Shown piece by piece: positions 7,320 through 16,093 of a DNA stretch of 64,000 bases. The notes beneath the pieces are model-generated. The model did no database searches. It saw only the letters and a list, made by a program, of their open reading frames with translations, and was not told the origin of the DNA. The stretch comes from Sphingomonas sp. Leaf22 (GTDB lineage Bacteria; Pseudomonadota; Alphaproteobacteria; Sphingomonadales; Sphingomonadaceae): the NCBI RefSeq assembly GCF_001421715.1, contig NZ_LMKP01000044.1, forward strand, positions 154,858 through 218,857, given 5' to 3'. The translations under genes and the position numbers were made by a program. Position 1 is the first letter of the stretch, and every line of letters starts with the position of its first letter.

Positions 7320-8951
7320 TCAAGAACTTTCTAAAATTCGAACTTCGGACACGCGAAGCGAACCGCCGCTTGCGTTCAGGTTTAATCCAGTCGCACTTGA
7401 TGGCGCAGCGATGAGTTCGGAGATGACACCTTCACCACCGTTAACGAACACCTCGATTGAGCCGACATCGAGGAAGAGGCTGACCGTTACCGTTCCACTA
7501 GCGGCGTCGTACTGAACGCTGCGATTCTGCCGCCATGCTACGCTGTTCGCTCCGTTGGGGCCGCTCGTGTCACGCTTTACGAAGATCCGGTTGTCGCGCA
7601 GTTCGAAGCCGATCTGGGTGAAATACCCTTCGCCGCCGCGTACCGACAGCCATGCCCCGCCCGGCCAGTCGGTACCGACGCGGGTTAGCGTCAGGTCGAT
7701 CCGCCCAGCGACGATGCCGGCATTGGCTGGCCAGACATAGTCGCTGCCGTCGGTGATCGTCTGGTCGGTCCCGGTCACGACCCGCTGGAACGCACCGTTC
7801 TGTGCCGCGATCGGTGACATACGCAACCGAGGGGTACCGGTGGAGGTGCGTTGCAGGCGGATCTGGCGGACGATGCTCAGCTGGCCGCGATAGCCATACG
7901 GTGCCGGTAGGGTGTTGGCGTAAGACCAGTTGTTCATCCAGCCTAGCGTATAGGCGCTGGCCAACGGATCGGCCGCCTGCGGATCGCGCCATACAACCGC
8001 CGCGTAATAATCAGCCCCGCCGTCGAGCCACTGGCCGATCGCACTGTCGGCGGTGAAGGTCGTGCCGTCGAAGCTGCCGACCCAGTAATAGGTGCCGATG
8101 GTAAACCCATTCGACGTACCGTCGCCGCCGACCAGCAGCACCCATTTATCGCCCTTCGTCGTCCCGTCAGCTTCGTACAGGTGTAGCGGGAAAAGGTGCG
8201 AACATTCCATCACCCCGCCGACCAGGTTCGATCCAAAGCCGCTCGCGTAGCTCCACTGTTTCAAGTCGGGCGAGGTATAGAAACCGATCTTGCCCTCTTC
8301 CGACAGGGTCAGCACCCAGCGCGACGTGGGCGCGTGCCAGAACACGGTAGGATCGCGAAACGGCTTGTTACCCGGGAAGTTGGGATGGACGATCGCGTGG
8401 AAGGTGAAGCTTGCCCCGCCGTCGCGCGAATACCAGAGCGCGGTTGACTGGTTCTGTCCGGCGGCATTGTCGGCGGGCATCGTCGCGAGCGCGATCAGCG
8501 TGCCCGCACCGAACCCGGCGGTATTGTTGGTGTCGATCACCGTGCTGCCGCTCCACACGTCGCCGAAGGACGTGGTCCGCCGCGGGATCGACACCCCGCG
8601 ATCAGACCAGGTAACCAGATCGGTCGAAGTCCAGCGCCGCCATTCGGTGCCGCCATTGGGCCAGGTCGGGTTGTAGAGCGCCCACATCGTCCAGCCATCG
8701 CCGATCCGCACCGGCCGCTGCGGGTCGTTGATCCACCCGCCATCGGGCGCGGCGATGTGATAGCGCGGCCGAGCGCTGGCGGTGGTGGCAGTCGCGGTGG
8801 GCGTCGGGGTGGAAGTCGGCATCGGGGCCGAAGTCGGACCGGGCGTTGAGACCACTCCGCCGCCCCCATCGCCTGATGCGCCGCAGGCGGGCAGAATAGG
8901 GAGGGTCGCGAGCAAGCCGAGCGTCTGACGCCGGGAAACGATCGATGGCAT
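7320..8951 (-). CDS. GH32 fructan hydrolase, Tat/lipoprotein signal
   Basis: This 543-aa protein is a GH32 glycoside hydrolase expected to cleave beta-fructosyl bonds of levan, inulin or related fructans. The three family motifs are present: WINDP (nucleophile Asp; the usual WMNDPNG is altered), RDPTVFW (transition-state Asp) and ECSHLF (acid/base Glu). A C-terminal beta-sandwich follows. The N-terminus has SRRQTLG, which resembles a Tat signal, then a lipobox ending LPAC (Cys23) and a Gly/Ser/Thr/Pro-rich linker, so it is probably a surface or periplasmic lipoprotein. I start it at ATG 8951, which has GAGAGGA about eight bases upstream; the frame extends to 9080 without a good start. It is the last gene of the fructan operon. 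Confidence 0.88.
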   Translation of the reverse strand: MPSIVSRRQTLGLLATLPILPACGASGDGGGGVVSTPGPTSAPMPTSTPTPTATATTASARPRYHIAAPDGGWINDPQRPVRIGDGWTMWALYNPTWPNGGTEWRRWTSTDLVTWSDRGVSIPRRTTSFGDVWSGSTVIDTNNTAGFGAGTLIALATMPADNAAGQNQSTALWYSRDGGASFTFHAIVHPNFPGNKPFRDPTVFWHAPTSRWVLTLSEEGKIGFYTSPDLKQWSYASGFGSNLVGGVMECSHLFPLHLYEADGTTKGDKWVLLVGGDGTSNGFTIGTYYWVGSFDGTTFTADSAIGQWLDGGADYYAAVVWRDPQAADPLASAYTLGWMNNWSYANTLPAPYGYRGQLSIVRQIRLQRTSTGTPRLRMSPIAAQNGAFQRVVTGTDQTITDGSDYVWPANAGIVAGRIDLTLTRVGTDWPGGAWLSVRGGEGYFTQIGFELRDNRIFVKRDTSGPNGANSVAWRQNRSVQYDAASGTVTVSLFLDVGSIEVFVNGGEGVISELIAAPSSATGLNLNASGGSLRVSEVRILESS

Positions 8952-9088
8952 GATGATATCCTCTCCGCGCACGGTGCATGGCCGCGCGACATGGGTCGCG
9001 CGCCGCCTGTTCCGACGGTTCGCGCGGGGGGTTGGGGTAGTCGGACGGCAAAGGGGCGGCGGCGCGGCGATGCGCGCCACCGCCGGCC

Positions 9089-11917
9089 CTACATCTTGAA
9101 GCGGACGCCGAGACTGAAATACCGGCCCTCAACCCGCAAGTCGCGACCGAAAGACTGGGTTTCATTGTAGAACCGATAGTTCTTGAATGGTTGCGCCAGG
9201 ATGTTGCTCACGTTGGCGACCAGTGAGATGTTCTTGAACGCATCGTAGCTTGCCGAGAAGTCGAGCCGCGAGACGGGCTGGACCAGTTCACCGGCATATT
9301 GTTCCTCGTTAATGTTGCGGTTGTAGCTGCTGGTCGACCGCGACCGCCAGTTGTACGACAGTCGGGCGGAGATGCCGGCCTTTTCATAAAAGCCGGTCAG
9401 ATTGTACGCCCATTTCGACAGGCCGGTGATCTCGACCTGCCGGTCGCCCTCGCCGAGTACCTGCGGCAACTGATTGGTGCCGTCGAGATACGTCACGTTC
9501 CCCTGTACGCCGAACCCGGACAGCGCGCCGGGCAGGAAGTCGAAGAAGGTCTGGAGCGACGCCTCGACCCCCTTGATCCGACCGTTGCCGGCATTCTCCG
9601 GCCGATTGAGCTGCACCCGGCCATAGATCGGATCGTTCACAACCTGCGTATAATAGCCGATGAAGCCGTTCAGATCGCGATAGAAGGCGGCGACCGACGC
9701 CGATCCGTTCTTTGAGAAATACCATTCGAGGCTGGCATCGTAGTTTTTGGACGTCAACGGGCGCAGGTCGGGATTGCCGCCGAAGCCGGTCGCGTCGAAC
9801 ACCGGCGGCGTGCCGTCCGGCCCCACGCTGTTGCGGGTGATGTTGATCGACGGGTTGAGCTGCCCGAACCCCGGCCGGGTCCGCGTCTGGGTATAGCCCA
9901 GCCGCATCTGCCATTCGTTCGAGAAGCGGACGCGGGCGATGGCGGAGGGCAGGACGTCGACATAATTCTGCCGCGTCGTGGTAGGGACGATGCCAACCGT
10001 GCCGTCGGCCGCCTGCACCCGACTGAACCCGCGATAGGTGCCGTCGGTGTTGACGATGCGCGCGCCGACGGTGCCGTCGATCCGCATCCCGCCCACATCG
10101 ACATCGAACTTGCCTTGGCCATAGGTGGCATAACTCGCCTCGCTGGCGGTGAAGCCACCCAGCGGATCATAGGGGATGTCGGCGGTCGCGAACTTCGTCA
10201 CCGCTTCGCGGATGCCGTTGTCGAACGGGAACAACACGGTCGCGCGCTGCACCGATTGCAGCGCCAGCAGGCGCAGCGCCTCGCCGTTGTCGCGAATGCC
10301 GTCGCGACTGGGGGCCAGCCAATTCTGGAACCGCTGCGGATCGCCACGGAACCCATCGGTGATGAGGCCAAGGCTGCCGCTCGGCAGGCTATCGAGCGCA
10401 ATGTTCAGGCCGGCGGTATAGGCATAGCGGTTGTTGTTCTGCGACGATGCATTCCGATCGCTAGCACGGAAGCCGAATTGCAGACGCGGCAGCCAACTCC
10501 ATTCGGTTTCAAGGTCAAGGTCGATCCGACCCTGCACTCCGTCGCCCTTCGTCACAAAATCACGTTGGTAATAGCCGCGCCAACGGGTGTTGGCGGGGTT
10601 GTCGATCGCATAGCCTCCGAGATCGAACACCGCGGATCCGCGCACGTCCCAGTCGACGTTGATCGTCGGCGCCGATGCCAGCTGCGCGTCGAGGCTGTAT
10701 TCCGACGCCTTGTACTTACTGTTGGTGTAGGCGAAGTCGCCCGACAGGATCGCGCGGCCGGTGGTCCATTTGAAACCCGTTGCCGCCTGCCACGTATCGG
10801 TGCTGTCGTTCTGGGTCGACCGATAGAATTCGGGGACATAGCCGCCGGTCTTGGTAAAGCTCGCCGCCTTGTTCGGCTCACCCGGCACCAGCACGACATT
10901 GCTGAGCGTCGGAGCGACGCCGTTCACGTCGCGGCGTTCGAAATTGACGTTGAAGGCGTCGCGTAGCACCTCGCCACGATAAGCCTGCCACAGCCCTTCG
11001 GCGAATAGTTCGAGGTTCGGGGTCGGCCGCCACTGGATTGTACCGTTCACGGCCGGACGATGCCGCACACCCTTTTCGTAGAAATTTCCAGCATTGGCCG
11101 GAAAGCGGAAGTCGTTGCCGACGCCGGGCGTCGTGACCTTCAGATCATCGGTTGGATCGTCCGCACCGAAGCCGCGCGGCGAAATCACGGCGCTGTCGGC
11201 GTAGCGATCGGCGTTGCGATACGTCGAGCGGACATAGCTGACGTTGACCAGCGCACCGATCTCACCGATCGGAGTATCCCACCGCTTCGTGACGAGCAGG
11301 TTGCCTGCCGGGTCGAACGCCTTCGCCTGGTCGTTATACGATGCGCGCAGTTCGCCCGCGATCTCGGTATCTTTCACGTCGAACGGACGGCGCGATCGCA
11401 AGTTGACGAGGCCGGCGAGGCCCGGTTCGATCAGGTCGGACGTACCTGATTTATAGACCTCGATTCCCGCCGCGACGCCCGCCGGGAAGTCCTGCAAGTG
11501 CAGCACGCGGTCCTCGGCTGAAAAGAACTCGCGCCCGTTGAAGGTGGTGGTGACGTCGGGCAACCCGCGCACCAGAATCACGCCGGCTTCGTCGTTGTAG
11601 CGCTGGACCGTGACGCCAGTGACGCGCGCAATCGCCTCGGCCGCGTTGTTGTCGGGCAGCTTGCCGATGTCGTTCGACACTATCGCATCGACGATCGACG
11701 CAGAGTTACGCTTGATCTCCTGCGCCGAGCCCAATGCGGCGCGGTAGCCGGTGACAATAATGTCGGCACTGCCGTCGTTTTCGGGCGCGGCGTCAGCTTC
11801 GGCCTGCTCGGTCGGCGCGGCCTGTTCGGCGGAAGCCGTGGCCTGACCATGCGCGGGAATGGCGGTCAGCGGTACAAGGGCGCTGGATGTCAGCAAGGCA
11901 AGCAACGTCTTCGGCAT
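9089..11917 (-). CDS. TonB-dependent receptor of the fructan operon
   Basis: This 942-aa outer-membrane receptor likely imports fructo-oligosaccharides. It has a signal peptide ending near AIPAHGQA, a TonB-box-like segment DIIVTGYRAAL, a plug domain (LPDNNAAEAIARVTGVTV, ILVRGLP) and a 22-strand barrel region that ends with the aromatic segment YFSLGVRFKM. The start ATG 11917 has GGGAGG nine bases upstream. It lies between two GH32 genes and on the same strand as the fructokinase and transporter genes, which is the basis for the substrate. There is a 105-base gap upstream and a 137-base gap downstream, so internal promoters are possible. Proteins of this type occur widely in Sphingomonas carbohydrate loci. 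Confidence 0.88.
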   Translation of the reverse strand: MPKTLLALLTSSALVPLTAIPAHGQATASAEQAAPTEQAEADAAPENDGSADIIVTGYRAALGSAQEIKRNSASIVDAIVSNDIGKLPDNNAAEAIARVTGVTVQRYNDEAGVILVRGLPDVTTTFNGREFFSAEDRVLHLQDFPAGVAAGIEVYKSGTSDLIEPGLAGLVNLRSRRPFDVKDTEIAGELRASYNDQAKAFDPAGNLLVTKRWDTPIGEIGALVNVSYVRSTYRNADRYADSAVISPRGFGADDPTDDLKVTTPGVGNDFRFPANAGNFYEKGVRHRPAVNGTIQWRPTPNLELFAEGLWQAYRGEVLRDAFNVNFERRDVNGVAPTLSNVVLVPGEPNKAASFTKTGGYVPEFYRSTQNDSTDTWQAATGFKWTTGRAILSGDFAYTNSKYKASEYSLDAQLASAPTINVDWDVRGSAVFDLGGYAIDNPANTRWRGYYQRDFVTKGDGVQGRIDLDLETEWSWLPRLQFGFRASDRNASSQNNNRYAYTAGLNIALDSLPSGSLGLITDGFRGDPQRFQNWLAPSRDGIRDNGEALRLLALQSVQRATVLFPFDNGIREAVTKFATADIPYDPLGGFTASEASYATYGQGKFDVDVGGMRIDGTVGARIVNTDGTYRGFSRVQAADGTVGIVPTTTRQNYVDVLPSAIARVRFSNEWQMRLGYTQTRTRPGFGQLNPSINITRNSVGPDGTPPVFDATGFGGNPDLRPLTSKNYDASLEWYFSKNGSASVAAFYRDLNGFIGYYTQVVNDPIYGRVQLNRPENAGNGRIKGVEASLQTFFDFLPGALSGFGVQGNVTYLDGTNQLPQVLGEGDRQVEITGLSKWAYNLTGFYEKAGISARLSYNWRSRSTSSYNRNINEEQYAGELVQPVSRLDFSASYDAFKNISLVANVSNILAQPFKNYRFYNETQSFGRDLRVEGRYFSLGVRFKM

Positions 11918-12022
11918 AAATCCTCCCAGATTTCCGTTATTTTTTTAGTTGTTCAGTGCAGCGGTTGGGCGGGCGTTCAGCCCGGTACGGTCGCTGCCGC
12001 CGTATCGACGAAGCGGATCATG

Positions 12023-13528
12023 TCATCGCGCCGCCGCCTTCGCCGTCATCGGCCACGCCTGCATCGTCAGGCGTGCCGCCCCGCCGCGCGCCATTGCGCT
12101 CCAACGAAGCTGTCCACCGCCGCGAAAGAAGCGATCGGTGATCGTCCGCGTGCCATCCGCAGCATAGACTTCGAGGATCGATTCATCGGCCAGCACTCGC
12201 AGGCGTATCTTGCGCCCCTTCAGGTCGACCGGAGCGATATGGCGGTTGGCGAATCCGTCGTGGAAATGCGGCCCCGACCGGGTGCGATCGACGAACAGTT
12301 CGTCCACGCCAGGATTGACCCCGATCAGCGTCTGATACCCCTGTTCGTCGGTCAGTGCGATTGTGACCTGTTCGGCAGTGTCGGTGTCAAGGTCGATGGT
12401 CAGGTCGGCCGATCCACCCGCGATAGGCAGGTCGGTCGGCGTCTCGCCCAGCGTCGCTGAGAAGTCCCGCCGCGCGCCGCGCAACGTCGCGACCTCGCGC
12501 ACCGGCATCTGCGCGATGCGATAGCCGGCGGGTGTCTTTTTCAAAGTCACTTCGCGCGGCACGGTCATCAGCCCGCGAGCCGGCCAGGTCGGGATCGCCT
12601 CAGCATAGCGCCAGTCGTTCGCCCATCCGATCCAGATCCGGCGCGCATCGGTCTTCGGCAAATCGTTCCACGATACGGCGGCATAGAAATCCGCGCCGTA
12701 ATCCATCCAGTGTGCCTCGCCCGGCCAACCGGGAACGGTAGTAAACCGCTTGCCGTCGAAATCGCCGACGAAATACTGCCCGCCCGAACCGCCACCGACG
12801 GCATTGTCGCCCAGGTTGATGCCCAGCACCCAGCGCTTCTCACCCGGGGTGCCACCCTCGACCGGCAGCTCGAACAGGTCGGGGCATTCCCAGTTCTTGC
12901 CGCGCGCACCGGCGGGGCCGAAGCTGCTGGCAAAGGTCCATCGCTTCAGGTCGGACGAGGTGAACAGGACGGCACGGTTCTCCAGCGCCATCACCGCGAC
13001 CATCACCCATCGCCTGGTCGCAGCGTGCCAGAACACCTTGGGATCTCGGAATTCAGGCGATCCTACGCTCAGCACTTCGCCATGAACGGTCCAGGTCCGG
13101 CCCTTGTCGTTGCTGTACGCGACATATTGCGACTGCAGCTTCGCCTTAGGATTATGGCCGGTATAGATCGCAACCAGCGGCGGCTTGCCGCCCTTGCCGA
13201 ACCCGGTCGTGTTATTCCAGTCGACCACCGCGCTGCCCGAAAACGCCATAACGTCGCCGGTTTCGGGAATGGCGATCGGCAGTTCCTGCCAATGCACCAG
13301 ATCGCGGCTAACCGCGTGGCCCCAGTTCATATGGCCCCAGCGATCGCCATGTGGGTTATACTGGTAGAACAGATGGTACTCACCCTCGTAATAAACGAGG
13401 CCATTGGGATCGTTCATCCAGTTGGCAGCCGGCGCGAAGTGATAGGCCGGGCGCGGATCGGGTCGCTGTGCCGACGCGGCGGTGGTGAGCATCAGACCGG
13501 TCATGGCGAGGATCGCGAGCCGCTTCAT
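12023..13528 (-). CDS. GH32 beta-fructosidase (levanase/inulinase-like), secreted
   Basis: The protein (501 aa) is a canonical GH32 enzyme. Its signal peptide is MKRLAILAMTGLMLTTAASA. The catalytic motifs are WMNDPNG (nucleophile Asp), FRDPKVFW (stabilising Asp) and WECPDLF (acid/base Glu), followed by a C-terminal beta-sandwich. It should release fructose from the non-reducing end of fructans or sucrose in the periplasm; exo- or endo-action cannot be told from sequence. The ATG at 13528-13526 overlaps the stop of the upstream sugar transporter as ATGA, which fixes this start. The same reading frame runs on to 13900, but that part is only antisense-of-nothing read-through inside the transporter gene. 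Confidence 0.92.
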   Translation of the reverse strand: MKRLAILAMTGLMLTTAASAQRPDPRPAYHFAPAANWMNDPNGLVYYEGEYHLFYQYNPHGDRWGHMNWGHAVSRDLVHWQELPIAIPETGDVMAFSGSAVVDWNNTTGFGKGGKPPLVAIYTGHNPKAKLQSQYVAYSNDKGRTWTVHGEVLSVGSPEFRDPKVFWHAATRRWVMVAVMALENRAVLFTSSDLKRWTFASSFGPAGARGKNWECPDLFELPVEGGTPGEKRWVLGINLGDNAVGGGSGGQYFVGDFDGKRFTTVPGWPGEAHWMDYGADFYAAVSWNDLPKTDARRIWIGWANDWRYAEAIPTWPARGLMTVPREVTLKKTPAGYRIAQMPVREVATLRGARRDFSATLGETPTDLPIAGGSADLTIDLDTDTAEQVTIALTDEQGYQTLIGVNPGVDELFVDRTRSGPHFHDGFANRHIAPVDLKGRKIRLRVLADESILEVYAADGTRTITDRFFRGGGQLRWSAMARGGAARLTMQAWPMTAKAAAR

Positions 13529-14901
13529 GCCGCATTTCCCTTCAGATTCATGTCTTCCAGCGCGACGCCGTTCGTCTCCGGCATCACCCGCACCGTCCAC
13601 ACCAACTGCAACAGCATCATCGCGCCGAAGAAGGCGAAGACCCATCCGCCGACCGCGCTCGCCACGATTGGGAACAGCCATGTGATCGCCGCCGCGGCGA
13701 CCCAGTGGGTGGTCGATCCTAAGGCCTGCCCCTTGCCGCGCACGTGGCTGGGGAATACTTCGGAAATGAACACCCAGATCACCGCGCCCTGGCTGATGGC
13801 AAAGGCTGCGATGAAGGCGAGCAGCCCGCCCAGGATCAGCATGCCGTTGGGCGTGCTGCGTTCGAGCTGGAACCCGACCATCAGCAGCGCTGCGGCACAA
13901 ACGATCGATCCAACGAGCAGCAGCGGCCGCCGGCCGAACCGGTCGATGAAAAACAACGCAGCAACAGTAAACACCAAGTTGGTGCCGCCGACCGCGATCG
14001 ACTGCAACAGTGCGCTGTCGGCACCCGCCCCGGCCAGTTCGAAGATGCGCGGCGCGTAATAGAGGAGCGCGTTGATGCCGGACAGCTGGTTAAACAGCGC
14101 GATTGCGATGGCGCAGGCGACCGGAAAGCTGTGCGCGGGCTGGAACAGGCGAGTGTCGCCCTGCGCTACGTCGCGCCGCTCCGCCGCCTCGATCCGCGCT
14201 AGCTCGGCCTGCGGGTCGAGAAAGCCTAGCCGAGTCATGACCTTGATCGCTTGCCCCTTCTCGCCCTTTACCGCCAGCCAGCGCGGGCTTTCGGGCAGTA
14301 GAAAGGTGACCCCAAGGAACAACGCGGACGGCACCGCGACGATGCCGAACATCCACCGCCATGCCACTTCTGGCGGCAGCGACTGCGCAATCAGATAGTT
14401 GCTTAGGAACGCGATCAGAATGCCCAAGACAATGTTCAGCTGGTTCATCGCCACTAGGCGCCCGCGAAACTTCGCGGGCGATACCTCCGCGATATAGATC
14501 GGCGTCACCACCGACGCCGCGCCGATCGCCAGACCACCCAGGAACCGGAACGCGATCAGCATCGGCCAGCTCTGCGCCAGACCGGTGCCGAGCGACGACA
14601 CGACATAGGCGATGGCGACCGACAGCATGATCGCCTTGCGACCATAGCGGTCGGCGGGCGCCCCGGTGACCAGCGACCCGATGACCGTCCCGATCAGCGC
14701 GGAGGCAACGGTGAAGCCCAGCGACGCATCGGTCAGCGCGAAACGTTCCTGCAGCGCCTGCGTCGCGCCGGAAATAACGGCGGTATCGAACCCGAACAAC
14801 AGCCCGCCCAATGCCGCGCCGGCCGCGCTCAGCACGATCGCGGTCGTCGCCCGTGCATCGTCCACATCCTGCCGGCCACCCGGCGTCGCGACGCTATGCA
14901 T
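13525..14901 (-). CDS. MFS sugar porter (fructose/hexose:proton symporter-like)
   Basis: This 458-aa inner-membrane protein belongs to the sugar porter family of the major facilitator superfamily. Signature motifs are GFDTAVISGA in helix 1, ADRYGRK in loop 2-3, RFLGGLAIGAASVVTPIYIAE, PESPRWL after helix 6, FNQLSGINALLYYAP in helix 7, DRFGRRPLL in loop 8-9 and the C-terminal PETNG. Twelve hydrophobic segments can be counted. In this operon the likely cargo is fructose, released by the GH32 enzymes and phosphorylated by the ROK kinase. The start ATG 14901 overlaps the kinase gene by eight bases. Confidence 0.9.
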   Translation of the reverse strand: MHSVATPGGRQDVDDARATTAIVLSAAGAALGGLLFGFDTAVISGATQALQERFALTDASLGFTVASALIGTVIGSLVTGAPADRYGRKAIMLSVAIAYVVSSLGTGLAQSWPMLIAFRFLGGLAIGAASVVTPIYIAEVSPAKFRGRLVAMNQLNIVLGILIAFLSNYLIAQSLPPEVAWRWMFGIVAVPSALFLGVTFLLPESPRWLAVKGEKGQAIKVMTRLGFLDPQAELARIEAAERRDVAQGDTRLFQPAHSFPVACAIAIALFNQLSGINALLYYAPRIFELAGAGADSALLQSIAVGGTNLVFTVAALFFIDRFGRRPLLLVGSIVCAAALLMVGFQLERSTPNGMLILGGLLAFIAAFAISQGAVIWVFISEVFPSHVRGKGQALGSTTHWVAAAAITWLFPIVASAVGGWVFAFFGAMMLLQLVWTVRVMPETNGVALEDMNLKGNAA

Positions 14902-15859
14902 CGGCGGTCTCCTTGTTCACTTGAAAGGGTTCAGCAGTGCGCCAGTGCATCGGCCATTGCCGGGTCGCGGTGCGATAGGCGAGTGCCAGCGCCCCAGTCA
15001 GCCCAGCCGATGCGCCCGCGGTCGGCGCGGCAATATAGTCGCTCATGTCGATCGTCCGCATGCTGGCGTCATAGCCGGCGAGCTTCGAGACCAGCGCGGC
15101 GCGCACGCGCGGATACATTTGCGGCTGCATCACGCCGCCGCCGACGATGATCCGGTCGGGCCGAATAACATAGGTCAGCGTGGCGCACAGCGCGGCGATA
15201 TAGTCCGCCTCGATATCCCACGCCCGATGATCAGCGGGAAGCTGTTCGGCCGGAACGCCCCACCGCGCCCGCATCGCCGGCCCGCATGCCAGCCCTTCCA
15301 GACAGTCGCCGTGGAACGGGCAGATGCCGGCGAACGCCGCATCACCGGCGGCGCGCGGCACCGCGATATGCCCGGCCTCAGGATGGTTCGCCCCACCATG
15401 CGGCGCTCCGCCGATCAGCAGGCCGACGCCGATGCCGGTGCCGATGGTGACATAGCAGAAGCTGTCCAGCCCCTGCCCGCTGCCGAACAGCCGCTCCCCC
15501 ACCGCCGCGCAATTAACGTCGGTGTCGAGCGTCATCGGTGCATCGACGCCCTCGCGGAGCGTGCCCAGCAGGTCGACATTCTCCCAACCCGGCTTAGGCG
15601 TCGAGGTGATGTAGCCGTAATCCCCGACCAGCGGGTTGAGCGACAACGGTCCGAAGCTGCCGACTGAAAATGCCGATAGTGCGCCATGGTCGCGCCGCGC
15701 ATCGCGGAAGAAGGCGGTGGCCGCGCCCAGCGTTTCGGCCGGGGTGGTCGTGGCAATTCGAGTTTCGGTCAGGATGGTCCCATCACGGTCAGCGACGGCG
15801 CATAGGAACTTCGTGCCCCCCGCCTCAATCCCACCGAGCAGCAGTGGTTCGTTCACCAC
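14894..15859 (-). CDS. ROK family fructokinase
   Basis: This 321-aa ROK kinase should phosphorylate cytoplasmic fructose to fructose 6-phosphate. The ATP-binding motif GGIEAGGTKF is at residues 9-18, the catalytic region TDVNCAAVGE is near 110-120 and the phosphate motif IGTGIGVG near 138. The ROK zinc site is complete: HPEAGH followed by CPFHGDCLEGLACGP. This His/Cys spacing and the EAGGTK motif are typical of bacterial fructokinases. It is the first gene of the fructan operon, 80-110 bases downstream of the promoter-operator at 15941-15972. Confidence 0.92.
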   Translation of the reverse strand: MVNEPLLLGGIEAGGTKFLCAVADRDGTILTETRIATTTPAETLGAATAFFRDARRDHGALSAFSVGSFGPLSLNPLVGDYGYITSTPKPGWENVDLLGTLREGVDAPMTLDTDVNCAAVGERLFGSGQGLDSFCYVTIGTGIGVGLLIGGAPHGGANHPEAGHIAVPRAAGDAAFAGICPFHGDCLEGLACGPAMRARWGVPAEQLPADHRAWDIEADYIAALCATLTYVIRPDRIIVGGGVMQPQMYPRVRAALVSKLAGYDASMRTIDMSDYIAAPTAGASAGLTGALALAYRTATRQWPMHWRTAEPFQVNKETADA

Positions 15860-15940
15860 CGGTACCCCGCCCGGCCTTTACGACGCGAACCCACCCTCAT
15901 CATCACTCTCCCCTCGCCGCCGCTTTTCACGGTCCGTACG

Positions 15941-15972
15941 ACTAAATCTACAAAGGTGATTTAGTAGGTCAA
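15941..15972 (-). promoter_or_regulatory. Fructan operon promoter with overlapping inverted-repeat operator
   Basis: On the minus strand TTGACC (15972-15967) and TAGATT, separated by 16 bases, make a plausible -35/-10 pair. Exactly between and across them lies ACTAAATC (15941-15948), nine bases, then GATTTAGT (15958-15965), a perfect 8-bp inverted repeat. A repressor bound there would block RNA polymerase. The ROK regulator encoded just upstream is the obvious candidate. Confidence 0.7.
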
Positions 15973-16093
15973 GGGGAGAAATTAGCGCGTTATCAGTGTC
16001 TTGGGCGACAATCGTTTGCTGTTACCGCTAACGAGCCTTGGCGCTTCGTGAGGAAAAGCGGCATATCTAGTATTGCGATCGCGTTGGGCGGGG

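Noticed and set aside
7058..7414. 118-codon plus-strand frame after the repressor
   Set aside because: It overlaps the S24 tail and the end of the GH32 gene in a wrong frame, and the composition is not protein-like. The 200 bases between 7120 and 7319 hold no clear gene.
13529..13900. 124-codon N-terminal extension of the GH32 gene
   Set aside because: It lies inside the transporter gene in another frame; the signal peptide and the ATGA overlap fix the start at 13528.
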